Assembly: GCF_900184685.1 (NCBI RefSeq)
Contig: NZ_FXXL01000007.1
Location: 1,240,001-1,304,000 of the forward strand
Length of the DNA stretch: 64,000 bases
Direction of reading: 5' to 3'
Origin: Butyricimonas sp. Marseille-P3923
GTDB taxonomy: Bacteria > Bacteroidota > Bacteroidia > Bacteroidales > Marinifilaceae
A program made the position numbers and the translations under genes. The notes under the pieces are model-generated. The model saw nothing but the letters and a program-made list of their open reading frames with translations. It was not told the DNA's origin and searched no databases. Positions 42,250 through 49,683 of the stretch are shown one piece after another. Within the stretch, counting starts at the first letter, position 1. The number at the start of each line of letters is the position of its first letter.

Positions 42250-43620
42250 ATGAAAGATATGAAAATTACGATTACATCACTTCTCGTCCCGGCGGCAATC
42301 CTGTTGCTCGCCGCTTGCGACGTGAAAGACCCGATTCACGACCCGGAGCCTCCCGTGAAGGTCACCGTCGTGACGGAGGAACTTCCGGCACTGACCGTAA
42401 AGCGCGACTCCTTCGCGACCTCTTCCCCCCGGATGCTGCTGTTGGGACGGACGGACGATATCACGGGGGTGACGCTCGCGACACCCTATTTCACCCTCTC
42501 GCCTCCTTCCGGCGGGGAGGTGCGGGCAGACCACGTGTACGATTCGATCACCTTTTTCGCCCGCCACGGCGGGACGGTGTGGGGAGATACGACCTATATG
42601 CAGCAAATCCACCTCTACCGCCTGCGGGAACTTCCCCCGTCCGCCCCGGTCTTCAATAACGCCACTGTCCCGCACGAGGCTGAACCTTTGGGTTCGTTCA
42701 CGTTTTGGCCCGGAGCGGGGAGAGTGCCGCCCGTTCTGCGTTTCCGGCTCAACAACGCCGACGCCCTCGGGCGGGAGATGCTCGCCATGCTCGCTGCCGG
42801 GAGCAGCGTGATGGGGGATGCCGCCAAGTTCCGGGAATATTTGAAAGGGCTGGTCGTGATGGCCGACCCGTCGAACACCTGTATCTCCACCCTCGACCCG
42901 TCGGCAGGCGGCATGGGCATCACCCTCCACTGGCACGATGGCGGCGGCACTGCCCGGAGCTGCTCCTTTGTCACGGGCGCGGCGGAGGATGCCCCGTATA
43001 TGTTTATGAGCACGGTCAACGACCCGGCGGGGACGCTTTATAGCGTACTCCAACAGCAGACGGACGCCCTGCCGTTTGCCGATGCCGCCCGACAGGGATA
43101 CCCCGACGGGCAGGCAGTGGTGTGCGGCACGGGCGGGTACATGGTGCGGATGGAATTGCCGGACGCGCTTCCGGGACAAACGGAGGGACGCACACCGGCG
43201 AAGGTGGAAATCCGGTGGCATGTCCGGCAGCCGGGATGGTACACGACACCGCCCGTGGAAGGGGAAGAGGAAGAGGAAGTCAAAGAGGAGATGACCAATA
43301 CGCCTTACCCGCTGCCTGCCGCCGTGCGCCTCTACGAAACGGATGGCGACAACCGCGTGAAGGCCGCGGTGACCGACGCGGAGGGGAAACCGGTGGACGC
43401 CATCCTGACGGATGCCTCCCCGACGTATGCCAAGGACGGAATATACACCGCCGACATCACGCACTACTACCTCTCGCGGCTGAGCCGCGCCGCCGGGCAA
43501 GGCATGGTGGCACTGCTGGCGGGGGTTCCGGTGGATGAGCTGACCGCCTCGGCGGGGCTGATGGTGATGGACTCCCTCCCCGAAATCCGAGTGCATTGGC
43601 ACGAACCCGTGGAGGAATAA
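42250..43620 (+). CDS. DUF4270-like lipoprotein
   Basis: 456 residues from ATG 42250 (lipobox LLLAAC; another ATG three codons later). Blocks suggestive of DUF4270: the opening ALTVKRDSFATSSPRMLLLGR, VYDSITFFARHGGTVWGDTT, IHLYRLRELP, REYLKGLVVMADPS, GMGITLHWHDGG and the late GQAVVCGTGGYMVRMELP. An acidic insert (EGEEEEEVKEE) precedes the last 100 residues. The family is a Bacteroidetes surface lipoprotein group of unknown role. It follows the DUF3575 gene, with which it should form an AraC-controlled surface operon. The whole gene has strong G+C bias at third positions. Confidence 0.65.
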   Translation: MKDMKITITSLLVPAAILLLAACDVKDPIHDPEPPVKVTVVTEELPALTVKRDSFATSSPRMLLLGRTDDITGVTLATPYFTLSPPSGGEVRADHVYDSITFFARHGGTVWGDTTYMQQIHLYRLRELPPSAPVFNNATVPHEAEPLGSFTFWPGAGRVPPVLRFRLNNADALGREMLAMLAAGSSVMGDAAKFREYLKGLVVMADPSNTCISTLDPSAGGMGITLHWHDGGGTARSCSFVTGAAEDAPYMFMSTVNDPAGTLYSVLQQQTDALPFADAARQGYPDGQAVVCGTGGYMVRMELPDALPGQTEGRTPAKVEIRWHVRQPGWYTTPPVEGEEEEEVKEEMTNTPYPLPAAVRLYETDGDNRVKAAVTDAEGKPVDAILTDASPTYAKDGIYTADITHYYLSRLSRAAGQGMVALLAGVPVDELTASAGLMVMDSLPEIRVHWHEPVEE

Positions 43621-43701
43621 AGCAACAAGGTACACGACTACCGGACAAATCCGGCACAGGCTGAAACCAATCTCGAGTTAGTAACAAATAAACCACACAC
43701 C

Positions 43702-44407
43702 ATGAAAACGATCTTTGACTTTTTCTCCATCCGGCGGGTAAACTTACGCAACATCATCGGTTTCAAACGACTGGGCAACTGGGTACTCCGACCGAAGCAC
43801 AACCGGAAGCATACCGGACCCAAGCATCCCGAGCAGGAACGCACGAACGAGGTTTTCGGCAAGGCAAGGAAGTTCGGCGCCGCTTTCGCCCGGACGATGG
43901 CGGACTACCCGGCATGGGCAACCGCCGCCACCCTCTACTGGGCAGGACGCACGGGCGACAACCTCATGTTCCACATGAACCACGACAAGTTGATAGGACG
44001 CGTCGTGGCGTGTTTCCACCTCTTCCGTTTCAGCTTCGGGCCGAGAAGCCTGCCGTGGAACCTCGAGGCTCGCGCCGACGGCAACACCATCACCATCACG
44101 TGGCAGGACAACCGCCGCTCCCCCCATTGCTCTCCCCACGACCCGCCACTCCCGCCGCTCCCCCCATTGCTCTCCCCACGACCCGCTACTCGTCGGCGTC
44201 CTCTTCGACAACAAACCCGGCAAACCCATGCTCGTCGCCGACAGCGGCGTCACCCGCGCCAGTTGCGGCATCTCCATCGTCCTCAACGACAAGCAACCCC
44301 GGAAAATCCACCTCTACCCCTTCTTCTGCAACCCCGAGAGAACGGAATTTTCGGAAAGCCAACATTTGGAAGTAACGACCGATTCGATGAGCCTGACGAT
44401 TCGGTGA
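43702..44407 (+). pseudogene. Gene of unknown function frameshifted by a 40-bp tandem duplication
   Basis: From ATG 43702 the frame reads MKTIFDFFSIRRVNLRN ... LGNWVLRPKHN ... ADYPAWATAATLYWAGRTGD ... ITITWQDNRR, then enters a 40-base tandem duplication (44112-44191) and loses frame, continuing as Arg/Pro-rich nonsense to 44421. Removing one copy restores a frame reading DPLLVGVLFDNKPGKPMLV, GISIVLNDKQPRKIHLYPFF, FSESQHLEVTTDSMSL and stopping at 44405-44407, giving a 221-residue protein. The duplication copies differ by one base. No family is recognised with confidence; general layout recalls the DUF6266-like protein nearby. It lies 81 bases after the DUF4270-like gene. Confidence 0.75.
44112..44191 (+). 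repeat. 40-bp tandem duplication inside a gene
   Basis: Copies 44112-44151 and 44152-44191 match except C/T near the end (CCCGCCACTC against CCCGCTACTC). Forty is not a multiple of three, so copy number sets the reading frame. Confidence 0.9.
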
Positions 44408-44450
44408 TTTATGATTTATGATTTATGATTTTAGATTTTAGATTTTAGAT

Positions 44451-44600
44451 TAAACTCCTCCGTCAACTTTGCGTCCAAGTGAGCCCGGAAGCCGGTCTCG
44501 AACAAGCTCATGCTCGGCAATAGGGAAGCAAGCTTCCCTATTGCCCTCGCTTACTCGCCGGTTTCCTCTATAAACAGAGGAGGAGCTGGAATACAAACTA
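44451..44600 (-). repeat. Long copy L4 of the dispersed multi-hairpin repeat (subtype A)
   Basis: Same order as L3, inverted. H2 is a perfect 13-base-arm palindrome here (44517-44544; GCAATAGGGAAGC arms). H3 is GAGACCGG/CCGGGCTC, H1 is TCCTCT-GTTTAT-AGAGGA. Confidence 0.8.
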
Positions 44601-44613
44601 GAACGCGAGAAAA

Positions 44614-44832
44614 GTAACTTGCAACCTGCCGAAGGCAAATACAACTTGCAACCTGCAACTCGCCGAAGGCGAATAGAACATTTTCAATTTTCAACTTTCA
44701 ATTTTCAATTGTTATCCCTACCTTTGTGATAACGAATAAAACAAATTGAACTTGTAACCTGCCGAAGGCAAATGTAACTTGCAACCTGTAACTCGCCGAA
44801 GGCGAATATAACCTGCAACTTGCCGAAGGTAA
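44614..44832 (-). repeat. Mini-hairpin repeats and ATTTTCA words upstream of the ATPase gene
   Basis: Hairpins TTGCC-TTC-GGCA and TCGCC-TTC-GGCGA (minus strand) occur around 44627, 44660, 44760 and 44795, separated by GTTGCAAGTTAC-type linkers. The AT-rich string at 44679-44712 matches 36810-36842. Confidence 0.7.
44719..44726 (+). promoter_or_regulatory. -7 box TACCTTTG for the ATPase/nuclease gene
   Basis: Exact TAnnTTTG match, giving a leader of about 110 bases composed largely of mini-hairpin repeats. Confidence 0.5.
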
Positions 44833-44843
44833 AAAAAAAGACC

Positions 44844-46409
44844 ATGAACCAAACGTTATCCCATCTCCGGAAGATGCCTATCGGCATACAGAGTTTCGAG
44901 AAACTCCGCCGGGAAGGTTTCGTGTACGTGGACAAGACGGAACTGGTGTACCGCCTTGCCAGTACGCCAACCCCCTATTTCCTGAGCCGCCCGCGGCGCT
45001 TCGGGAAGAGTCTTTTGCTCTCGACGCTGGAAGCGTACTTCCTAGGCAAGCGCGAGCTTTTCGAGGGGCTTGCCGTCGAGCGGCTGGAGACGGAATGGGC
45101 GACTCACGCCGTGCTGCATCTCGACCTGAACGCAGGGCAATACCAGACCGTGGAGGAACTCGACAAGATGCTGGAATACCGCCTCGGGGAATGGGAACGG
45201 GAGTACGGGGTCAGTATACCGGGACCGACGCGTTCCATTCGTTTCTTGGAGGTAATCAAGGCGGCACACGCCCGGACGGGGCGGGGGGTAGTGGTGCTCA
45301 TAGACGAGTACGACAAGCCGCTGCTCAACAGCTTCGATAACCCTGAGTTGCAGGAACAATACCGCTCGATACTGACGGCATTTTATTCAGTGTTAAAAAC
45401 CGCCGACCCGTGGTTGCGTTTCATCTTCATCACGGGGGTGACGAAGTTCGCGCAGATGGGGATATTCAGCAATCTCAACCAACTCTCCGATATCAGCCTC
45501 GACTTGGATTATGCCACGCTTTGCGGGTTGACACTCTCCGAGATAGAGGCGAACTTCGCGCCGGAAATAGACCGGTTGGTGGCATACCACGGGGGGACAC
45601 GCGAGGAGATGATAGAGGAATTAACCCGCCGCTATGACGGCTATCATTTCAGTAGCGGTGACGTGCCGAACGTGTTCAACCCGTTCAGCCTGTTGAGCGT
45701 GATGGAGAAACGTTTGTTCCAGAACTACTGGTTCGCAACGGGTACGCCGACGTTTCTGGCACGCATGCTGCAGCAGACGGATTTCGACTTGCAGGAACTG
45801 GACGGCATCGAGGTAACCGCCTCGTCGCTCACCGACGACCGTGCCGACGTGAAGAATCCCGTGCCGATGATCTACCAGAGCGGTTACCTGACGATAAAGG
45901 GATATGACAAGCGTTTCCAGACGTACACTCTCGGGTTCCCCAACGAGGAGGTGAAGTACGGGTTCCTGAATTTTGTCGCCCCGTTTTACTCCGCCATACC
46001 GGGAAGCGAAACGGATTTTTATATCGGCAAATTCGTGCAGGAACTGGAAAAAGGGGATGTCAACGCCTTCATGACACGACTGCGGGCGTTCTTCGCCGAT
46101 TTTCCTTACGAGTTAAACGCCAAGACGGAACGGCATTATCAAGTGGTGTTCTACCTTGTATTCAAGTTAATGGGACAATTCACCGACGCCGAGGTACGCA
46201 GTGCCCGAGGACGGGCGGACGCCGTGGTGAAAACCTCGCTATACATATATGTCTTCGAGTTCAAACTCGACGGCTCCGCCGAGGAAGCCCTCGCCCAAAT
46301 CGACGATCGGGGATACCTCATCCCCTACTCCGCCGACAGCCGGAAAACCGTCAAGGTGGGCGTGGAATTCAACGCGGAAGAACGTAATATCGGGAAGTGG
46401 ACTTGTTGA
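44844..46409 (+). CDS. AAA-ATPase_like / PD-(D/E)XK nuclease family protein
   Basis: 521 residues from ATG 44844 (an in-frame TTG at 44820 lies in repeat sequence). N-terminal AAA-ATPase_like domain: MPIGIQSFEKLRREGFVYVDKT, P-loop-like SRPRRFGKSLLLSTL, Walker B VVVLIDEYDKPLL, sensor-like FIFITGVTKFAQMG. C-terminal PDDEXK_9-type nuclease fold: GRADAVVKTSLYIYVFEFKL with the D...EFK triad. The family is massively multiplied in Bacteroidales and of uncertain biological role. It is flanked on both sides, in the same orientation, by long repeats L4 and L5 and by mini-hairpins. No toxin or methylase partner is adjacent. The gene is intact. Confidence 0.88.
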   Translation: MNQTLSHLRKMPIGIQSFEKLRREGFVYVDKTELVYRLASTPTPYFLSRPRRFGKSLLLSTLEAYFLGKRELFEGLAVERLETEWATHAVLHLDLNAGQYQTVEELDKMLEYRLGEWEREYGVSIPGPTRSIRFLEVIKAAHARTGRGVVVLIDEYDKPLLNSFDNPELQEQYRSILTAFYSVLKTADPWLRFIFITGVTKFAQMGIFSNLNQLSDISLDLDYATLCGLTLSEIEANFAPEIDRLVAYHGGTREEMIEELTRRYDGYHFSSGDVPNVFNPFSLLSVMEKRLFQNYWFATGTPTFLARMLQQTDFDLQELDGIEVTASSLTDDRADVKNPVPMIYQSGYLTIKGYDKRFQTYTLGFPNEEVKYGFLNFVAPFYSAIPGSETDFYIGKFVQELEKGDVNAFMTRLRAFFADFPYELNAKTERHYQVVFYLVFKLMGQFTDAEVRSARGRADAVVKTSLYIYVFEFKLDGSAEEALAQIDDRGYLIPYSADSRKTVKVGVEFNAEERNIGKWTC

Positions 46410-46464
46410 TTCAGTAATCTTATTGATTTGGTGATTTACGATTGCTTGATTGATGATTTTAGAT

Positions 46465-46610
46465 TAAACTCCTCCGTTCGCTTCGCGTCCAAGTGAGCCC
46501 GGAAGCCGGTCTCGAACCAGCTCACGCTCGGCAATCAGGAAGCAAGCTTCCCTATTGCCCTCGCTTACTCGCCGGTTTCCTCTATAAACAGAGGAGGAGC
46601 TGGAATACAA
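46465..46610 (-). repeat. Long copy L5 of the dispersed multi-hairpin repeat (subtype A)
   Basis: Same orientation as L4 and nearly identical over about 150 bases plus flanks (GATTTTAGATTAAACTCCTC on one side, GGAATACAAACTAGAAC on the other). H2 is GGCAATAGGGAAGC paired with GCTTCCTGATTGCC. Confidence 0.8.
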
Positions 46611-46627
46611 ACTAGAACTCTAGAAAA

Positions 46628-46695
46628 GTAACTTGTAACTTGCCGCTTGTGGCAAATGCAACTTGCAACCTGTAACTCGCCGAAGGCGAATAGAA
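46628..46695 (-). repeat. Mini-hairpin repeats after L5
   Basis: TTGCC-ACA... variant TTGCCACAAGCGGCAA (minus strand) and TCGCC-TTC-GGCGA, with GTTACAGGTTGCAAGTTGC linker. Confidence 0.65.
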
Positions 46696-46727
46696 CCTGT
46701 CGCTTCGGGTTTATGAACTTTATAAAC

Positions 46728-47450
46728 TTATTCCGGAATCTCGATCTTCTCTCCTAAATGGCGGGGTTGCTTGTTCGTGAAGAAATCGACATACACCTTT
46801 ACCCGGGCAAACAATTCGCGTACTTGTGTCTTGAAACCTTCTTGGGTTCCGACATCTTCGGCATTGTACCCGATCGCTTCCATTTCATAATGATGAGCCA
46901 GAAATATAGCCCGTTCGTTATGAAATTGCTGGGAAATCACGGTGATACTATCCTGCCCGAATATCTCCTTGGAACGCACCACGGAATCGAGCGTACGCAG
47001 TCCCGCGAAATCCAACACAAGCACCTCTTTCGGAACACCTCTTCTCAACAGCGAATCTTTCATGGCTTGAGGTTCATTGTAGTTGTGCCGGCGGTTATCC
47101 CCACTGATCAGTATATATTTTACCTTTCCCGCGTTATATAACGCCACTGCCGCGTTGATGCGGTTGTCGAAATACGGGTTACTCCGCCCACCCTTTAACC
47201 GGGGGGAAGTCCCAAGCAATAATCCCACCTTGTTACAAGGGATTGATGCCGTGTCCGTGAATACCCGACCTTTGGCATAACACGTTATCCGGTAATTACA
47301 AAAGAGTATCCCCATACAACAAAGCGAAAGTGGCAAAACGATACCATACACGAAAACCCGTTTCACGATTTTTCTCCATTTCCGTGACCCCAATTTCCGC
47401 TTCACGCTTCCGTCCGAAACTGTTAAATCTTTTCTCCCCTTAGGTGTCAT
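46728..47450 (-). CDS. SanA/YdcF-like (DUF218) envelope protein
   Basis: 240 residues. A basic cytoplasmic N-terminus is followed by one membrane span (VFVYGIVLPLSLCCMGILFC) and a periplasmic DUF218 domain: VGLLLGTSPRLKGGRSNPYFDNRI, YILISGDNRRHNYNEPQAMKDSLL, VLDFAGLRTLDSVVRSKEIFG, ITVISQQFHNERAIFLA. This is the SanA layout (vancomycin exclusion / envelope barrier function in enterobacteria). A TATCTTTG box lies 20 bases upstream, so it is probably transcribed separately from the LytTR gene. It is a single gene ending against AT-rich repeats. Confidence 0.85.
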   Translation of the reverse strand: MTPKGRKDLTVSDGSVKRKLGSRKWRKIVKRVFVYGIVLPLSLCCMGILFCNYRITCYAKGRVFTDTASIPCNKVGLLLGTSPRLKGGRSNPYFDNRINAAVALYNAGKVKYILISGDNRRHNYNEPQAMKDSLLRRGVPKEVLVLDFAGLRTLDSVVRSKEIFGQDSITVISQQFHNERAIFLAHHYEMEAIGYNAEDVGTQEGFKTQVRELFARVKVYVDFFTNKQPRHLGEKIEIPE

Positions 47451-47469
47451 AATCTTAACTTCTCCTCTA

Positions 47470-47477
47470 CAAAGATA
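47470..47477 (-). promoter_or_regulatory. -7 box TATCTTTG for the SanA-like gene
   Basis: Exact TAnnTTTG match on the minus strand, 19 bases before the ATG at 47450. Confidence 0.5.
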
Positions 47478-47492
47478 CGACTTTCCAACGAA

Positions 47493-48341
47493 TTATGATG
47501 AATAACACATGAACCAATGTGTCACTTTCTCGCTATACGTTTTAGAAATCGGGATATCGGGTACTTTCTCGACGCCAAATTCCAGATAAATACCGTCTTT
47601 CTCCCTGCGAATCACTTTCACCTGCTCGAAATTGACCATGTAAGAACGATGGCAACGCAGGATATTCGTTCCCTCGAAAGTTTCTTCCATGGCTTTCAAC
47701 GTGTTCCGTAGCATGAAACTCGTGACAACACCCTTGTTCAAATACCAGACACGCACGTAATTATCCGCAGACTCGATATACAATAAATTTCCGCGTTTCA
47801 CGGACAAACGCAACTCTCCGTTCGCGTCAAGAAACGAGATCACCGCGGAAGTTCCTCCCGTGTCGTTTTTATCATTCTCTATCATCCGCAACTTTTGTAC
47901 CTTGTCCCGCCACGAGAAATAAAGCATCAACATAGCGTAAGGCAAAAGCAAAACAAGAAAAGTGTTCTCGGTCGATTCCGCGAATATTTCCATCACCTCG
48001 CGCTCCGGTCGCAGATACATGGAATAGGTAGTATAAAAAAGCGACATGAAAAAGACCTCGGCTGCAATCCAACCGGCATATTGCAGGTAATTGAGCGCGT
48101 GACGTTTCGTGTAATAATACATGATAAGACGACTCACCGCGACCACCAATACCCCCGTGAGAATGACAAGACTGGAGAAAAGAAAAAACTTGAACTCCGA
48201 CACGGGATACCACGTCAGGGAACTAAACGGCTTATAGAGATTGATAAAAATCAAGTCAAATACAGCCGTGAATAACACTAAACGTAGCAAGTTCGATTTC
48301 TCGTAATGAAACGTGGGTATTTTACGTGTCAACGCGTTCAT
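47493..48341 (-). CDS. LytTR-type DNA-binding protein with four membrane spans
   Basis: 282 residues. Membrane spans at about 20-40, 50-72, 85-108 and 125-145 (LVLFTAVFDLIFINLYKPF; FFLFSSLVILTGVLVVAVSRL; FLVLLLPYAMLMLYFSW). A C-terminal LytTR domain covers about 180-278 (LSVKRGNLLYIESADNYVRVWYLNKG; LRNTLKAMEETFEGTNILRCHRSYMVNFEQV in blocks; ISKTYSEKVTHWF). It is a one-component membrane regulator without a response-regulator receiver. It is divergent from the DUF6051-like hydrolase gene and could control that promoter. A TATCTTTG box lies 26 bases upstream. Confidence 0.85.
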   Translation of the reverse strand: MNALTRKIPTFHYEKSNLLRLVLFTAVFDLIFINLYKPFSSLTWYPVSEFKFFLFSSLVILTGVLVVAVSRLIMYYYTKRHALNYLQYAGWIAAEVFFMSLFYTTYSMYLRPEREVMEIFAESTENTFLVLLLPYAMLMLYFSWRDKVQKLRMIENDKNDTGGTSAVISFLDANGELRLSVKRGNLLYIESADNYVRVWYLNKGVVTSFMLRNTLKAMEETFEGTNILRCHRSYMVNFEQVKVIRREKDGIYLEFGVEKVPDIPISKTYSEKVTHWFMCYSS

Positions 48342-48367
48342 CTCTCTCTTTTTTTGTAAATTTCAAA

Positions 48368-48375
48368 CAAAGATA
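48368..48375 (-). promoter_or_regulatory. -7 box TATCTTTG for the LytTR gene
   Basis: Exact TAnnTTTG match on the minus strand, 26 bases before ATG 48341. Confidence 0.5.
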
Positions 48376-48458
48376 CACTTTTCCCGTCATAAAATTTACC
48401 CCTCATACCTGAATTTTATCCCTGAATATCGTTTTTCGTCCCTTTCCCCCGGGGTACA

Positions 48459-48466
48459 TACCTTTG
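48459..48466 (+). promoter_or_regulatory. -7 box TACCTTTG for the hydrolase gene
   Basis: Exact TAnnTTTG match 56 bases before ATG 48523. It faces away from the LytTR promoter 84 bases to the left. Confidence 0.5.
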
Positions 48467-48522
48467 ATTTTGAAAACCCGGAATTGTGTCGTTTTTTTGC
48501 ATTAAGCTATAAACACAACACC

Positions 48523-49683
48523 ATGGAAATCATCACCAGAACCAAACAATTAAAAGCTATTTTCTCTTACGATAAAAAGGTAGAAATAGACGACAGACCG
48601 TTGGAAATACGCCCGTATCATTTCATCCAGAACACCGGGGTGAAGGAGATCGAGCAATTCCAGCAATTGATACCCCCCTGTGAATTTTGTCCCGTTCCGG
48701 ACAATAACATCCAAGAGAATAAAAGTTTCTCGTACACAGTCTTCACCCCTCGCGGGACAAAGAAAATTGACAAAGCCATCCTGCTGCTGCACGGGCTGAA
48801 CGAACGGAACTGGGACAAGTACCTGACGTGGGCGGAATACCTTGCACTCGCCACGGGTAAAGCCGTCATTCTTTTCCCTATCGCTTTTCACATGAACCGC
48901 ACGCCGGGCACATGGTATAACCCGCGGGCACTGATGTCGTGGGTAACACGACGGAAGCAAGAAGTGGAACATCTCGACAACTCTACGTTCGTGAACGTCG
49001 CGCTGAGTTACCGCCTGTCGGATGCCCCGCTCCGTTTCTTTATCTCGGGTAAGGAATCCATGTTCAACCTATGGCAATTGCTCACGGAGATCAAGACGGG
49101 ACAGCACCCCCTGTTCAAGCGGGATACCCCGGTAAACATTTTTGCTTACTCGATCGGTGCTTTCCTCTCGCAAATACTGATGTTAGCCAATCCCGACCGA
49201 CTGCTGGACGACTGCCGCCTGTTCCTGTTTTGCGGCGGTTCGATATTCAGCCGAATGGACGGAAGCGCACGGGATATCATGGATCGGGAAGCATACAGAA
49301 AGGTGAAAGATTATTTTATGAATGATTTTCTCGTACCGGGCGAAGCACACCGTATGTTACCCGTGCTTTACGAGGAAGATTTCATGGAAAAAGCGTTCAA
49401 AGCCATGATTCGCCCCGAAATCATGCAGGATTACCGGGAATCATTCTTTGAACAGGCTCAAAACCGTATCCGGATTATCAGCCTCGCGAAAGATACCGTT
49501 ATGCCTACGCGGGGTGTAGTGGAAGCCCTCGGCGCGAAAAACGCCGGAAAGATTCTGGAACAACTGGATTTCCCCTACGAGTACTCGCACCAGAACCCCT
49601 TCCCGACAAACACGGGAGCCACGCCGGAAATGTTGCACCAAGCCTTTGAAGGAGTTTTCAGTCGAGCGGCGAACTTCCTTTAA
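48523..49683 (+). CDS. Alpha/beta-hydrolase-like protein (DUF6051-like)
   Basis: 386 residues from ATG 48523, chosen because it follows the -7 box; the frame is open further upstream. Alpha/beta hydrolase signs: AILLLHGLNERNWDKYLTW (oxyanion-hole HG), VNIFAYSIGAFLSQILM (nucleophile elbow with Ser in AYSIG), a later acidic IISLAKDTVMPTRGVVEA loop and a possible catalytic His in EYSHQNPFP. No signal peptide, so cytoplasmic. The overall make-up fits the Bacteroidetes DUF6051 group. The substrate is unknown. It converges with the antiporter gene, their stop codons sharing TTAA at 49680-49683. Confidence 0.7.
   Translation: MEIITRTKQLKAIFSYDKKVEIDDRPLEIRPYHFIQNTGVKEIEQFQQLIPPCEFCPVPDNNIQENKSFSYTVFTPRGTKKIDKAILLLHGLNERNWDKYLTWAEYLALATGKAVILFPIAFHMNRTPGTWYNPRALMSWVTRRKQEVEHLDNSTFVNVALSYRLSDAPLRFFISGKESMFNLWQLLTEIKTGQHPLFKRDTPVNIFAYSIGAFLSQILMLANPDRLLDDCRLFLFCGGSIFSRMDGSARDIMDREAYRKVKDYFMNDFLVPGEAHRMLPVLYEEDFMEKAFKAMIRPEIMQDYRESFFEQAQNRIRIISLAKDTVMPTRGVVEALGAKNAGKILEQLDFPYEYSHQNPFPTNTGATPEMLHQAFEGVFSRAANFL

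Larger units (their letters stand above)
44408..44843. other. 436-base repeat-rich spacer
   Basis: Order: GATTTATGATTTTAGATTTT-type words (44405-44450), L4 (44451-44600), mini-hairpins (44614-44675), ATTTTCA words (44679-44712), a -7 box (44719-44726), more mini-hairpins (44750-44832), then the ATPase gene. The transcript leader of the ATPase would include the last hairpins. Confidence 0.7.
46410..46727. other. 318-base repeat-rich spacer
   Basis: ATTGATTTGG/GATTTTAGATT words, L5 (46465-46610), mini-hairpins (46628-46695) and GTTTATGAACTTTATAAACTT (46709-46728) running into the stop of the SanA-like gene. Confidence 0.65.

Noticed and set aside
42277-43635. Minus-strand 452-codon frame
   Set aside because: Antisense to the DUF4270-like gene, which has a lipobox and family blocks.
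44451-46610. tRNA, riboswitch or group II intron for the long repeats
   Set aside because: No cloverleaf with a CCA end, no known aptamer core recognised, no reverse transcriptase, and copies lie both upstream and downstream of genes.
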